A DNA stretch of 64,000 nt from Phycisphaerales bacterium UBA1161 (GTDB lineage: Bacteria; Planctomycetota; Phycisphaerae; Tepidisphaerales; Tepidisphaeraceae). This document shows, piece after piece, positions 17,946 to 26,091 of this stretch; position 1 is the stretch's first letter; the number at the start of each line of letters is the position of its first letter. The translations under genes were made by a program, and so were the position numbers. The notes under the pieces are model-generated. The model was given only the letters and a program-made list of their open reading frames with translations. It was not told where the DNA came from and did not search any database. The stretch spans positions 1 to 64,000 of the forward strand of contig DBZL01000014.1 of NCBI GenBank assembly GCA_002311745.1, written 5' to 3'.

Positions 17946-19289
17946 ATGGCCTGGGGTATGGAAGGGTCCTCCGGCGGACAACGGCCCTCGCGGCCGCCGC
18001 GGTGGCAGCACCGAGCGCACAGCGACGCCAACGCCCACGCCGGTTGCTCCGGTAGCGAGCCATCCCCCTCCTGCGATCATCCCCTGGTCAGCCGCCAACC
18101 ACCCGAACTGATCACCCAACAAGATCAGTTAACGCGACTCCTGGAATACCTCAAGGCCGCCGGATCGTTCGCCTACGACAGCGAATTCATCGGGGAGCTC
18201 AGCTACGAACCGCAGCTTTGCCTGATCCAGGTGGCATCGGCGTCGCGCATCGCCCTGATCGACCCGCTGGCCCAAATCGACGTGACGCCGTTTTGGGAGC
18301 TGGTCGCGGAAGCTTCGGTGGAAAAAGTCGTTCACGCGGGGCTGCAGGACGTGGAGCCGCTGTTCCGCCGGGTGAATCGGCCCCCGGCCAATTTGTTCGA
18401 CACCCAGATCGCCGCGGGATTCGTCGGACTCGGATACCCGCTGTCCCTCTCGAAGCTGGTGGGCGCCGTGCTGGGCGTCAAATTAAGCAAGGGGCTGACG
18501 TTCACGCACTGGGATCGCCGGCCGCTGTCCGATCACCAGCTTCGCTACGCGGCCGATGACGTGCGGTATTTGCCGGCGGTGCGGCAGGAAATCGGCAAGC
18601 GCCTGGAGGCGGCCGGCCATAGTGCCTGGGCCAAAGAAGAATCATCAGCGCTAGCGGATCCGTCGCTTTACGCGTTTGATCCGGAGAGGCAATACCTCAG
18701 GCTGCGCGGCGCCGGCGGCCTGCCGCCGCGAAACCAGGCGGTCTTGCGCGAGCTGATGAACTGGAGGGATCAAGCGGCCCGGCAGGAAGACCTGCCGCCG
18801 CGAACGCTGCTGCGCGACCAAATCCTGATCGAGATGGCTCGCGCGCCGGTGGAATCGGTGGCGGGATTGGCCAAAGTGCGGGGCCTGCCGCGACCGGTGG
18901 AGTCCGCCCACGGGGCCGAGATCGTGCAGGCCACGCGGCGGGCGATGGCCCTGCCGCACGATCAGTTGCCCACCGTCGTGAATCATGAGCCGACGCCGCC
19001 GGATAAGTTCCGCGCCGATGCCCTGCATTTTGCGCTGCAATGTTTGTGTGCCGGGCGGCAAATCGATCCCACCCTGGTCGCCAGCCGCCAGGAAATCGGC
19101 GAGCTGTATCGCCTGTGGCGCAGCGGCGAAGACCCGTCGGCTATGCGCCTGTTGCGCGGCTGGCGCCGCCAGGCCGTCGGCGAAGCCTTGCTAGCCCTGC
19201 TGCGGGGCGAACAACACCTGTCCGTCCGCTGGACCGGCGATGCGCTGCAGACCTCCGTGGGACGAATACCACCAGCAACGAAGGAGTAG
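17946..19289 (+). CDS. rnd: Ribonuclease D (3'-5' exoribonuclease with HRDC domain)
   Basis: 447 residues. The DEDDy exonuclease domain starts near residue 55 with Y-D-S-E-F, then HAGLQDVE, and YAADDVRYL carrying the last Asp and Tyr. Two C-terminal helical repeats follow, the first being the HRDC-like region ELMNWRDQAARQEDLPP. RNase D trims the 3' ends of tRNA and other small RNAs. The first 45 residues are low-complexity and may not all be translated; ATG 17946 and ATG 17958 are the only in-frame candidates before the domain. The stop is 3 bases before the FmdB start. Confidence 0.9.
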   Translation: MAWGMEGSSGGQRPSRPPRWQHRAHSDANAHAGCSGSEPSPSCDHPLVSRQPPELITQQDQLTRLLEYLKAAGSFAYDSEFIGELSYEPQLCLIQVASASRIALIDPLAQIDVTPFWELVAEASVEKVVHAGLQDVEPLFRRVNRPPANLFDTQIAAGFVGLGYPLSLSKLVGAVLGVKLSKGLTFTHWDRRPLSDHQLRYAADDVRYLPAVRQEIGKRLEAAGHSAWAKEESSALADPSLYAFDPERQYLRLRGAGGLPPRNQAVLRELMNWRDQAARQEDLPPRTLLRDQILIEMARAPVESVAGLAKVRGLPRPVESAHGAEIVQATRRAMALPHDQLPTVVNHEPTPPDKFRADALHFALQCLCAGRQIDPTLVASRQEIGELYRLWRSGEDPSAMRLLRGWRRQAVGEALLALLRGEQHLSVRWTGDALQTSVGRIPPATKE

Positions 19290-19291
19290 CC

Positions 19292-19516
19292 GTGCCGGTT
19301 TACGAATACACCTGTCAAAAATGCCGCACGGCGTTCGAGCGCCTGGTGAAGTCGATCTCGGCCGACGCGGCCGTGCGGTGCCCCAAGTGCGGATCAACGC
19401 GGACGTCGCGCTCGCTGAGCGTGTTTGCCGTCGGCACCCAGACGCACAAAACAACCGATGGTCCAGCGGGCATCTGCGGCCGCTGCGGCGGGCCCGGGCC
19501 GTGCGCCATCGATTGA
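19292..19516 (+). CDS. FmdB-family zinc-ribbon protein
   Basis: 74 residues from GTG 19292, with AAGGAG 5 bases upstream that also spans the RNase D stop. The N-terminus MPVYEYTC and two CxxC pairs (C8/C11, C30/C33) define the FmdB regulatory-protein zinc ribbon. A further CGRCGGPGPC at the tail could bind a second metal. Family members are of uncertain function and often sit in housekeeping operons. Translation is probably coupled to rnd. Confidence 0.85.
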   Translation: MPVYEYTCQKCRTAFERLVKSISADAAVRCPKCGSTRTSRSLSVFAVGTQTHKTTDGPAGICGRCGGPGPCAID

Positions 19517-19540
19517 GGCCAATGGTGCGGTGGTCAAACG

Positions 19541-19568
19541 AAAAAGGCGGCGCTCTGCGGGCGCCGCC
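19541..19568 (-). terminator. Intrinsic terminator of the mini-flagellin transcript
   Basis: On the minus strand an 8-bp perfect stem GGCGGCGC/GCGCCGCC with 7-nt loop is followed by TTTTT. It lies between the convergent FmdB and mini-flagellin genes. Confidence 0.75.
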
Positions 19569-19595
19569 TTCGGTGGGTTTATTCTGCCGTCGGGG

Positions 19596-19856
19596 TTATT
19601 GCGGAGGCTTCAACACGGGCGGAGGCGCGGCGTTGGCCTGCACCAGGATGGGCGATCGCGTCAGACCCGCCGTTTCCGCGGCGAGGTCCACGTCGCGGAT
19701 GTTGCTTTCGCTGGCGGAGATGTTTTCCAGAGCGACCGACAGGCTGTTGGAGGTAGCCTGAATAAGGTCGGTCTGGAACGCACCCAGTCGGGCGCGGAGA
19801 GTCGCCACCTGATTGAGGGCGGTGAGGGAAGAGATCTTCGTGTCAATCCGACTCAT
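19596..19856 (-). CDS. Mini-flagellin: flagellin N-terminal tip joined to the C-terminal D0/D1 helix
   Basis: 86 residues. It opens with MSRIDTKISSL, like the MSRINTNVSSL start of flagellins, and passes almost at once into the flagellin C-terminal signature: LRARLGAFQTD, NSLSVALENISASESNIRDVD, AAETAGLTRSPILVQ. The middle of a normal flagellin (about 200 or more residues) is absent and the last helix is replaced by a Pro-rich end. The gene is not a decayed fragment in an obvious sense: it has GGAGG 7 bases before the ATG, an intact frame and its own terminator. It may be a filament cap, anti-polymerisation or regulatory form, or a deletion relic. Confidence 0.7.
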   Translation of the reverse strand: MSRIDTKISSLTALNQVATLRARLGAFQTDLIQATSNSLSVALENISASESNIRDVDLAAETAGLTRSPILVQANAAPPPVLKPPQ

Positions 19857-20584
19857 GGGTATCCTCCGTGATACTCGGCCGGGCCATTGGCCGACGGCCG
19901 TTTTTTGCGCGGCGGGGATCCGTCCCCGACGCATACCGATGGATGTGGCCGACGCCGATCCGCCGCGGGCATCCCCGCCCATCGGGCGACCGCGCGGCCG
20001 AAACACTCACGATAGAACCGCTAGAGCCGGCGCTCCGCTCCGGCTGTGAAGTGAAATGGCGCTAATGTGGGGTTGAGAACCTCCTTGTTCCAAAGGGACT
20101 GGCGACCGAATCCGTTCGATCGTTGACTTGGCTTCATTCTTCGGGCAGGTGACCGCGCAAACTTTAGAGCACAACGCGGACAAATACCGCGCGGCGGCCG
20201 CGGCTGATAAAAACGCGCCGCTTGCGCTGACGCAAGGCAGACTTACAGATCCGATGCGCAAAAAAATGGGCCCAAGGACCGCCCCTCCGGCCATCCTTGA
20301 GCCCGCAGTTCCGTTCGCCGGACTGGGCGGCACCGGCACCCACCATCGCTGAATGGCGCCGATGACTGTTTTCTCAATTGATGATGCTCGCCCCTGGCGT
20401 CGGCCATCGCTTTGGCCATCGCGGAGCTGCCATCGCAACGCCGCCATTCCCTCGACGCCACTTGCCCCATGCTACAAGAAATCGCCGCACATGGGAAGCC
20501 CACACAAAAAAATAATCACAACAGGCTGACGAGAGCCCTTGGCGATCACGCGGCTGACTGTTTTAGGTGTCGCAACGATGCGGC
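19857..20584. other. 728-bp stretch without a convincing gene
   Basis: Several open frames exist but none has start context and protein composition typical of neighbours. The best is 20128-20352 plus strand, a TTG start with no ribosome-binding site. No tRNA or known RNA motif was recognised, and no terminator is visible after frr. It must contain the mini-flagellin promoter, which I could not locate. Confidence 0.5.
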
Positions 20585-21145
20585 TCAAATTTGCATGATC
20601 TCGGCGCGCTTCTTCTCCACCAGCTCGTCCACCTTCGCCTCGTATTGCTTGGTCAATTCCTGGATTTGCTCTTTGCCGTGGTCCGCGTCGTCCTCGGCCA
20701 CGACGCCGCCCTTCTCCTCGGTCTCCAGGACCTTGTTGGCGTCGCGGCGGGCGTTGCGAATGGCGACCTTGGCGGCCTCGGCGAATTGCTTGCATTGCCC
20801 GGTAAGCTGAAGGCGCCGCTCCTGCGACAGCGACGGCAAGACCAGGCGAATCTGCCGGCCGTCGCTGTGCGGCGTCAGACCGATCTTGCTGTCATTGATC
20901 GCCTTCTCAATCGCCCGGATATCCCCCGGATTAAACGGCTTGATGAGCAACTGCGTGGCCTCCGGCACGGCGATCGCCGCGATGGAGCGCAGGTCCGTCG
21001 GCGAGCCGTAATAATCCACCTTCATGTGCTCCACCAACGCCGGCGACGCTCTGCCGGTACGAATCCCCCGCAGCTCCAACTGCAAGTGATCTGTCGCCTT
21101 CTCCATGTGCATTTCACAATCAAGAAGTATGTCGTCGACCGGCAT
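20585..21145 (-). CDS. frr: Ribosome recycling factor
   Basis: 186 residues, the standard length. With EF-G it splits post-termination ribosomes. Recognisable features are the helix with ELRGIRTGRASPALVEH, the VDYYGSPT hinge, the KPFNPGDIRAIEKAI segment and the long C-terminal helices with RRDANKVLE. It lies 9 bases after pyrH in the usual pyrH-frr order, so it is co-transcribed; GAGG is present ahead of the ATG. Confidence 0.97.
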   Translation of the reverse strand: MPVDDILLDCEMHMEKATDHLQLELRGIRTGRASPALVEHMKVDYYGSPTDLRSIAAIAVPEATQLLIKPFNPGDIRAIEKAINDSKIGLTPHSDGRQIRLVLPSLSQERRLQLTGQCKQFAEAAKVAIRNARRDANKVLETEEKGGVVAEDDADHGKEQIQELTKQYEAKVDELVEKKRAEIMQI

Positions 21146-21154
21146 AAGAAGACC

Positions 21155-21916
21155 TCACTTGGGCACGATCTTGGTCCCGACGTTCTGGCCGCGGATGACC
21201 TTCGCAAGGTTGCCGGGGGTTTTCAAATTGAACACCACCAGCGGGATTTTGCGCTCCATGCAGAGCGTGATCGCGGTCAGGTCCATGACGCGAAGCTTCT
21301 CGGCCAGGACGTGCTCGTAGGAAATGTTCTGCAGCATGCGGGCCTTGGGGTCCTGCTTGGGATCGGCGGAATAGATGCCGTCCACCTTCGTGCCTTTGAG
21401 CAGCACGTCCGCGCCGATCTCGGTGGCGCGCAGGGCGGCGCAGGTGTCGGTGGTGAAGAAGGGGTTGCCGGTGCCGCCGGCCAGGATCAGCACGCGGCCT
21501 TTTTCCAGGTGGCGCACGGCCCGGCGGCGAATGAACGGCTCGCAAACGCTGTAAACGCCCAAGGCCGACTGCACGCGCGTGGGCTGGCCCATTTTTTCCA
21601 TCGTCTCCTGCAAAGCAACGGCGTTGAGGACCGTGGCCAACATGCCCATGTAGTCGGCGGTGGCGCGCGGGATGTTGCCATCCTCGGCGAACGTAGCGCC
21701 GCGGATGAAATTGCCGCCGCCCACGACGATCGCCAGTTGCACGCCTAATTGCGCCACCTCCGCGCATTGGCGGGCGATGGTGTCCAGCTCGGGCGCTTCG
21801 ATGCCGAAGGAACCTTCGCGGCAGAATCCTTCGCCGCTGATTTTTAGCAGGACGCGGGAGTAGCCGGCGGCGGATTCCCGGCCGGCCGCCGCCTTGGCGG
21901 ATTTGGTGTCGTGCAT
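21155..21916 (-). CDS. pyrH: Uridylate kinase (UMP kinase)
   Basis: 253 residues. Phosphorylates UMP to UDP. The amino-acid-kinase fold shows LLKISGEGF, VVGGGNFIRG, the ADYMGMLATVLNA segment and AGGTGNPFFTTDT. The first 18 residues are a variable Ala-rich extension. The start codon is only 8 bases from a perfect TATAAT, so the mRNA probably has a leader of two bases or none. Usually found after tsf; here it heads its own operon with frr and diverges from aroK. Confidence 0.96.
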   Translation of the reverse strand: MHDTKSAKAAAGRESAAGYSRVLLKISGEGFCREGSFGIEAPELDTIARQCAEVAQLGVQLAIVVGGGNFIRGATFAEDGNIPRATADYMGMLATVLNAVALQETMEKMGQPTRVQSALGVYSVCEPFIRRRAVRHLEKGRVLILAGGTGNPFFTTDTCAALRATEIGADVLLKGTKVDGIYSADPKQDPKARMLQNISYEHVLAEKLRVMDLTAITLCMERKIPLVVFNLKTPGNLAKVIRGQNVGTKIVPK

Positions 21917-21924
21917 GGGCCTGG

Positions 21925-21952
21925 ATTATAGCGACCGCTGCCGCGTTGTCTT
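21925..21952 (-). promoter_or_regulatory. pyrH promoter, overlapping the aroK -35
   Basis: Minus strand AAGACA (complement of 21947-21952), 16-bp spacer, TATAAT (complement of 21925-21930). The -10 ends 8 bases before ATG 21916. Confidence 0.55.
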
Positions 21953-21973
21953 CCTGGCGTTGCGATCTATATT
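21946..21973 (+). promoter_or_regulatory. aroK promoter, overlapping the pyrH -35
   Basis: TTGTCT at 21946-21951, 16-bp spacer, TATATT at 21968-21973, then 9 bases to ATG 21983. Its -35 occupies the same bases as that of pyrH on the other strand. Confidence 0.5.
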
Positions 21974-21982
21974 GGGCGGGCG

Positions 21983-22498
21983 ATGAGCGTGTTCCTGATC
22001 GGCTACCGCGGGTGCGGAAAGAGCACCATCGGACGCAACCTGGCCCGGCGGCTGCGGCAAGAGTTCCTCGACAGCGACGAGTTGATCGTCCAAAGAGCGG
22101 GCAAGACCATCCGCGAGATTTTCCGCGAAGAAGGCGAGCCGGCCTTTCGCGATCTGGAGGCACAGCTCATCCTGGAGCTGGCGGGACGGAAGGATCACGT
22201 GATCGCCCTGGGCGGCGGAGCGTTGGAGCGCGCGGAGAACCGCCGGGCATTGGGCGCCGGGGACCATCAGATCATTTACCTCCGCTGCGAAGTGATGGAG
22301 CTGTTGCGGCGCATCGGCGGGGACGCGGGGACATCCGATAATCGGCCGCACCTGACCAACCTGGGCGGAGGGATAGAGGAAATCCAAAAGCTGCTGGCGC
22401 AGCGCGAGCCGATCTATAGAGCGGCGATGACCGCTGAGCTGGACGTAACCCATCTGACGCCGGACCAGGCGGCCCAACAGATCGTCCTGCTGCTGTAG
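21983..22498 (+). CDS. aroK: Shikimate kinase
   Basis: 171 residues. Phosphorylates shikimate in the chorismate pathway. P-loop GYRGCGKST at 7-15, the shikimate-binding SDE motif with the following FREEGEPAFRDLE segment, and GGGALE near residue 75 are all present, as is the lid arginine region. The prepilin peptidase gene starts 7 bases after its stop. Confidence 0.93.
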   Translation: MSVFLIGYRGCGKSTIGRNLARRLRQEFLDSDELIVQRAGKTIREIFREEGEPAFRDLEAQLILELAGRKDHVIALGGGALERAENRRALGAGDHQIIYLRCEVMELLRRIGGDAGTSDNRPHLTNLGGGIEEIQKLLAQREPIYRAAMTAELDVTHLTPDQAAQQIVLLL

Positions 22499-22505
22499 AG
22501 ATCGC

Positions 22506-23756
22506 ATGAGCCCACATCTTGTTTTTATCATCTTTTTGTTCGTGCTGGGGACGTGCGTGGGGAGTTTTTTGAACGTTGTGATCTATCGTCTGCCACGGGG
22601 GATGTCGCTGTGGTGGCCGCCGTCGCGTTGCCCGCGGTGCGAAAAGCCGCTGGCGTGGTACGACAATGTGCCGGTGCTGGGATGGATCATGCTCGGGGGC
22701 AGGTGCCGTTATTGCCGCAAGCCGATTTCGCCGCAGTATCCGATCATCGAGGCCGTCACGGGAATTTTGTTTGCGTTCTATTACGCGATGTTTTTTGTGC
22801 TGCACCTGGGGCCGTGCCTCGGCGCATCGCCGCTGTTGCTGTTTGCCCACGACCCGAGCAATCGCGCCGGCCTGTGGCCGCTGTACGGGCTGGACATGGT
22901 TCTGATCGCCGGCCTGCTGGCGGCCAGCGTGATCGACGTCGAGTATTACGTGATCCCCGCGTCGATCCCGTGGTGGATTGCCGCGGCGGCGGTCGTGGTG
23001 CACGGCTGGGTGGACCGGCCGTGGACGATGGGCACGCTCACGGCAGCGCCGGCTGCAATGTCGCTGGCGGCCGGGGCGGCCGTGGGATTGGCGATCAGCA
23101 TCGCCCTGCTCTTTCTGAAAATCATCCCCCTGAGTTTCCCCGACGGGGATCTGCTGGAAGGGGAGCGGCGTGAGCTGGAACAAAAGGCCCGGCAGGCGCA
23201 AGAAAGCGGCCGGAGCGTTCCGGAAATTCCGCCGGAACTGACCCCCGCGCAGGTCCGCGCGGAGATGCGCAAAGAAATGCTTTTTTTATTCGCCCCCGTG
23301 ATATTGGGCGGGGCATCGCTGCTGCTGTACACCTACGTGCCGGCGGTGGCGCGCTTTTGGCTGCACGGCTGGCGGCACTATTGGCTCAGCGGCTGCCTGG
23401 GCTCGTTGCTGGGCGCGATGGTCGGGGGACTGGTGGTCTGGCTGGCCAGGATTCTCGGGTCGTACGGATTTGGCCGCGAAGCGATGGGCTTGGGCGACGT
23501 GCATCTGATGTTTGGCATCGGCGCGGTGCTGGGTGCGGGAGCCGCGACCGTGGCGTTTTTCATCGCGCCGTTTTTCGGGCTCGCCATCGCCATCTACATG
23601 CTGCTGACCGCGGCACGCCGCCAGTTGCCTTACGGACCCTATCTGAGCTTGGCCACCGCCTTTGTCATGCTATTCTATTGCCCGATTGCTGGTTATCTGA
23701 GGCCGGGAATCCAGGGACTGATGTACTTCGTCCGCCAGATTGTCGGCGCGTCCTGA
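22506..23756 (+). CDS. pilD: Prepilin peptidase/N-methyltransferase (type IV leader peptidase)
   Basis: 416 residues with about nine membrane segments. The cytoplasmic zinc loop has C42, C45, C67 and C70. The two catalytic aspartates are D144 (in VIDVEYYVIP) and D331 (in GLGDVHLM). It cleaves and methylates type IV prepilins and pseudopilins at the inner membrane. It is longer than the common 260-290 residues because of a charged cytoplasmic insert at about 210-260 and extra helices before the second aspartate. The pilus cluster at 58.8-63.9 kb is a likely client system. Confidence 0.93.
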   Translation: MSPHLVFIIFLFVLGTCVGSFLNVVIYRLPRGMSLWWPPSRCPRCEKPLAWYDNVPVLGWIMLGGRCRYCRKPISPQYPIIEAVTGILFAFYYAMFFVLHLGPCLGASPLLLFAHDPSNRAGLWPLYGLDMVLIAGLLAASVIDVEYYVIPASIPWWIAAAAVVVHGWVDRPWTMGTLTAAPAAMSLAAGAAVGLAISIALLFLKIIPLSFPDGDLLEGERRELEQKARQAQESGRSVPEIPPELTPAQVRAEMRKEMLFLFAPVILGGASLLLYTYVPAVARFWLHGWRHYWLSGCLGSLLGAMVGGLVVWLARILGSYGFGREAMGLGDVHLMFGIGAVLGAGAATVAFFIAPFFGLAIAIYMLLTAARRQLPYGPYLSLATAFVMLFYCPIAGYLRPGIQGLMYFVRQIVGAS

Positions 23757-23771
23757 TGGCGAAAGGATCAC

Positions 23772-24122
23772 ATGGAAAACCTTTGGCTCAAAATCAAGGT
23801 CTGGACCAAGATCACCGTCTTCGCCCTGGTGGTGATTTTTCTGCTGATTTTCATCATAGAGAATGCCAACAAGCCGGTGACGATCTGGGTTTGGTTCGGC
23901 CACGACGTGGAAACCACGCTGCTGAAACTCATCCCGTCGTTGCTGCTGGTGGGCGTGGTGGGGACGCTGCTGATTCGCATGGCCTGGGGCACGCTGCGGC
24001 AGGTGAAGGATATCCGCCAGCGGCGTCAGGCTACGCAAGCGCAACAGGACCTGGCCGACATGCACACCAAGGCCGCGATGCTGCAAACCAGGCCGCAAAA
24101 CCCCTCGGCGCCTCCGCCGTGA
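23772..24122 (+). CDS. LapA-domain (DUF1049) membrane protein
   Basis: 116 residues with two membrane segments (about 14-31 and 46-66), the ENANKPVTIWVWFG strand between them and a charged cytoplasmic tail with a short coiled coil. This is the LapA/lipopolysaccharide-assembly-protein-A domain, whose molecular role is poorly defined. AAAGGA lies 6 bases before the ATG. It follows the peptidase gene by 15 bases and is followed by hisH, which seems to have its own promoter starting in the end of this gene. Confidence 0.8.
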   Translation: MENLWLKIKVWTKITVFALVVIFLLIFIIENANKPVTIWVWFGHDVETTLLKLIPSLLLVGVVGTLLIRMAWGTLRQVKDIRQRRQATQAQQDLADMHTKAAMLQTRPQNPSAPPP

Positions 24123-24147
24123 CCCCCCGCCGCACGCGCCCTATACT
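24119..24147 (+). promoter_or_regulatory. hisH promoter with a leaderless start
   Basis: GTGACC at 24119-24124, 17-bp spacer, TATACT at 24142-24147, then 6 bases to ATG 24154. No Shine-Dalgarno sequence is present. Confidence 0.5.
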
Positions 24148-24153
24148 GGGGCC

Positions 24154-24768
24154 ATGTCGATTGCCATCCTGGATTACGGCATGGCCAACCTGCGCTCCGT
24201 GCAAAAGGCGTTTGCGCAGGTTGGATTTGCCGCGGACATCATCGCGCAACCGGAGCACATCGACCGGGCCGAAAAACTCGTTTTGCCCGGCGTGGGGGCG
24301 TTCAAGGATGCCATCGCCACGCTGCGACAACGCAACCTCGCCGAGGCCATCCTGCGTCACGTCCAGCGCGGCCGGCCGTTTCTGGGAATCTGCCTGGGAC
24401 TGCAACTGCTGGTCGAGGTCGGCTACGAGGATGGCGAGCACCGCGGCCTGGGCGTGATCGGCGGCCAATGCGTGCGCTTCGACGTCGACCAAACCATGGG
24501 GCTGAAAGTCCCGCACATGGGATGGAATCAGCTCATGGTGAAGAATCCCTCGCCGCTGTTGCGCGATCTGCCGGCCGGATGCAACGTCTATTTTGTGCAC
24601 AGTTATCACGTGGTCCCGACGGATGGCCGCGTGATCGCCACGGAAACGGATTACGGCGGCGCGTTTGTCAGCAGCATTTGCCGCGACAACGTGATGGCCA
24701 CGCAGTTTCACCCGGAAAAGAGCCAGAAGATCGGGCTCAAAATACTGCAAAACTTTGCGTCGATCTGA
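24154..24768 (+). CDS. hisH: Imidazole glycerol phosphate synthase, glutaminase subunit HisH
   Basis: 204 residues. Supplies ammonia from glutamine to HisF in histidine biosynthesis. The class I glutamine amidotransferase triad is visible: the nucleophile Cys in GICLGLQLL, and His and Glu in FHPEKS. DYGMANLRSV at the N-terminus and VPHMGWNQ are HisH-specific. No other his gene is in the window. Its stop is 7 bases from the convergent DUF420 gene. Confidence 0.95.
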   Translation: MSIAILDYGMANLRSVQKAFAQVGFAADIIAQPEHIDRAEKLVLPGVGAFKDAIATLRQRNLAEAILRHVQRGRPFLGICLGLQLLVEVGYEDGEHRGLGVIGGQCVRFDVDQTMGLKVPHMGWNQLMVKNPSPLLRDLPAGCNVYFVHSYHVVPTDGRVIATETDYGGAFVSSICRDNVMATQFHPEKSQKIGLKILQNFASI

Positions 24769-24775
24769 CGCCGCC

Positions 24776-25207
24776 TCATGTTGCCAGCGCCGTGTGGTAC
24801 AGCATCAGGTACACGATGACGCCGGTAACGGACACGAACAGCCAGATGCCGATGGTTTTGCGAGCCAGGCGCCGGTGGTTTTCCCAATCGCGGCGGTAGG
24901 CCCGCCGCAGGGTCAGGCAAATCATCGGCAGCATCACGATAGCCAGGATGAGGTGCGGATAGAGGACCATCCGATAGGTGTGCCGCAGCCACGGCGCTGC
25001 ATGGCTGGCGCCCGTGTGGTGCTCGCCGTGCTGGTAGTGATACGTCAGGTAACAAATCAGGAAGATCGCTGAAACGAGCGTCGCGCTGACCATCGTCCAC
25101 CCGTGGGCGCGCCATCTTTGCCTCTTGATAAGGCCATAGCCCGCGCAAAGCAGCAAGCCACTGGCGGCGTTGAGCGATGCGTCAAGCTCCGGAAAGCCGA
25201 AGCTCAT
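24776..25207 (-). CDS. DUF420 membrane protein
   Basis: 143 residues with four membrane helices. The DUF420 family shows conserved histidines, here in YHYQHGEHH and LYPHLILA. A related protein (CtaM) is needed for cytochrome oxidase maturation in firmicutes, and planctomycete relatives often lie with oxidase genes; none is in view here. It follows the ABC-2 permease gene by 23 bases in the same direction. Confidence 0.75.
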   Translation of the reverse strand: MSFGFPELDASLNAASGLLLCAGYGLIKRQRWRAHGWTMVSATLVSAIFLICYLTYHYQHGEHHTGASHAAPWLRHTYRMVLYPHLILAIVMLPMICLTLRRAYRRDWENHRRLARKTIGIWLFVSVTGVIVYLMLYHTALAT

Positions 25208-25230
25208 CGGCTGGCCTCCTGATCAAGAAG

Positions 25231-26049
25231 TTATTGCCAATCCGCCGACATGCGGCCGCGGGCGATGGCGCTGGCCGCCAAAAACATCGCCACCGCGAAG
25301 GCGACGCTGATGCCAAGACAAGTCGTCCACGACGGCAACGCCAGCTTCCCCGAGTCCGCCCAGTACAGCGCCCGCCTCAAGCCGGAGACGCCGTAGCTCA
25401 GGGGATTGACGTTCATCACCCAGCGCATCGCCCCTCGGGCCCCGTCGGCGGGGAACATCGAGCCGGACAAAAACCACATCGGCATCAAAAACAAATTCAT
25501 GATCGCGTGAAACCCCTGTGTGGAGCTCATCCGCCACGCGATGCAAAAACCCAGGGCGGTCAAGGCAAAGCTGACGATCAGCATGATGCCCACCGCCAAG
25601 AGGAATGAAGCGGCTTGCAGCTTCACGCCGATGAGCGGCGCCAGAAGCAGGAAGATCACTCCCTGGCCGGTGGCCAACAGCGTCCCGCCCAGCACTTTGC
25701 CGAGCACGATCGCCATGGACGACACCGGCGACACCAGCACGGATTGCAAAAACCCCTCGCGGCGATCTTCGATGATCGAGATCGTGGAGAAAATCGCGGT
25801 AAAGAGCAGGATCATGACCAGCGTGCCGGGGAAAAAATACTCCATGAAATTGCCCCCACCGGGCGCGGCCGAGCGGAAGCTGCGTCCCATCCCCGCGCCC
25901 AGCAGGACCCAAAAGACGATCGGCGTGGCCAGAGCGCCGACGACTCGGTGCCGTTGCCGCACGAAGCGCACGATCTCCCGCTGACAGAGCGACGTCGCCG
26001 GCAAGATGACGCGCATGAAAATGGATGGTGTCTGGCGGCTCATGACCAC
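25231..26049 (-). CDS. ABC-2-type transporter permease
   Basis: 272 residues, six predicted membrane helices, with the ABC-2 signature region NPLSYGVSGLRRALY near the C-terminus and FFPGTLVMILLFTAIF in the second helix. Export permeases of this kind pair with a separate ATPase, which is not in this window. GTG 26049 has a TAGAAT ending 6 bases before it, while ATG 26043 is the alternative start. It forms a unit with the DUF420 gene. Confidence 0.82.
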   Translation of the reverse strand: MVMSRQTPSIFMRVILPATSLCQREIVRFVRQRHRVVGALATPIVFWVLLGAGMGRSFRSAAPGGGNFMEYFFPGTLVMILLFTAIFSTISIIEDRREGFLQSVLVSPVSSMAIVLGKVLGGTLLATGQGVIFLLLAPLIGVKLQAASFLLAVGIMLIVSFALTALGFCIAWRMSSTQGFHAIMNLFLMPMWFLSGSMFPADGARGAMRWVMNVNPLSYGVSGLRRALYWADSGKLALPSWTTCLGISVAFAVAMFLAASAIARGRMSADWQ

Positions 26050-26055
26050 GGCTCG

Positions 26056-26061
26056 ATTCTA
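26056..26061 (-). promoter_or_regulatory. -10 box at the ABC-2 permease start
   Basis: Minus strand TAGAAT (complement of 26056-26061), 6 bases before GTG 26049. The -35 (TTGGTC, complement of 26079-26084, 17-bp spacer) is weak. Confidence 0.35.
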
Positions 26062-26091
26062 TGCCCCGCCGAGGAACGGACCAACCTCGAA

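Noticed and set aside
20128..20352. Small ORF of 74 codons in the 728-bp gap
   Set aside because: TTG start, no ribosome-binding site, no recognisable family. The sequence alone does not support a gene call.
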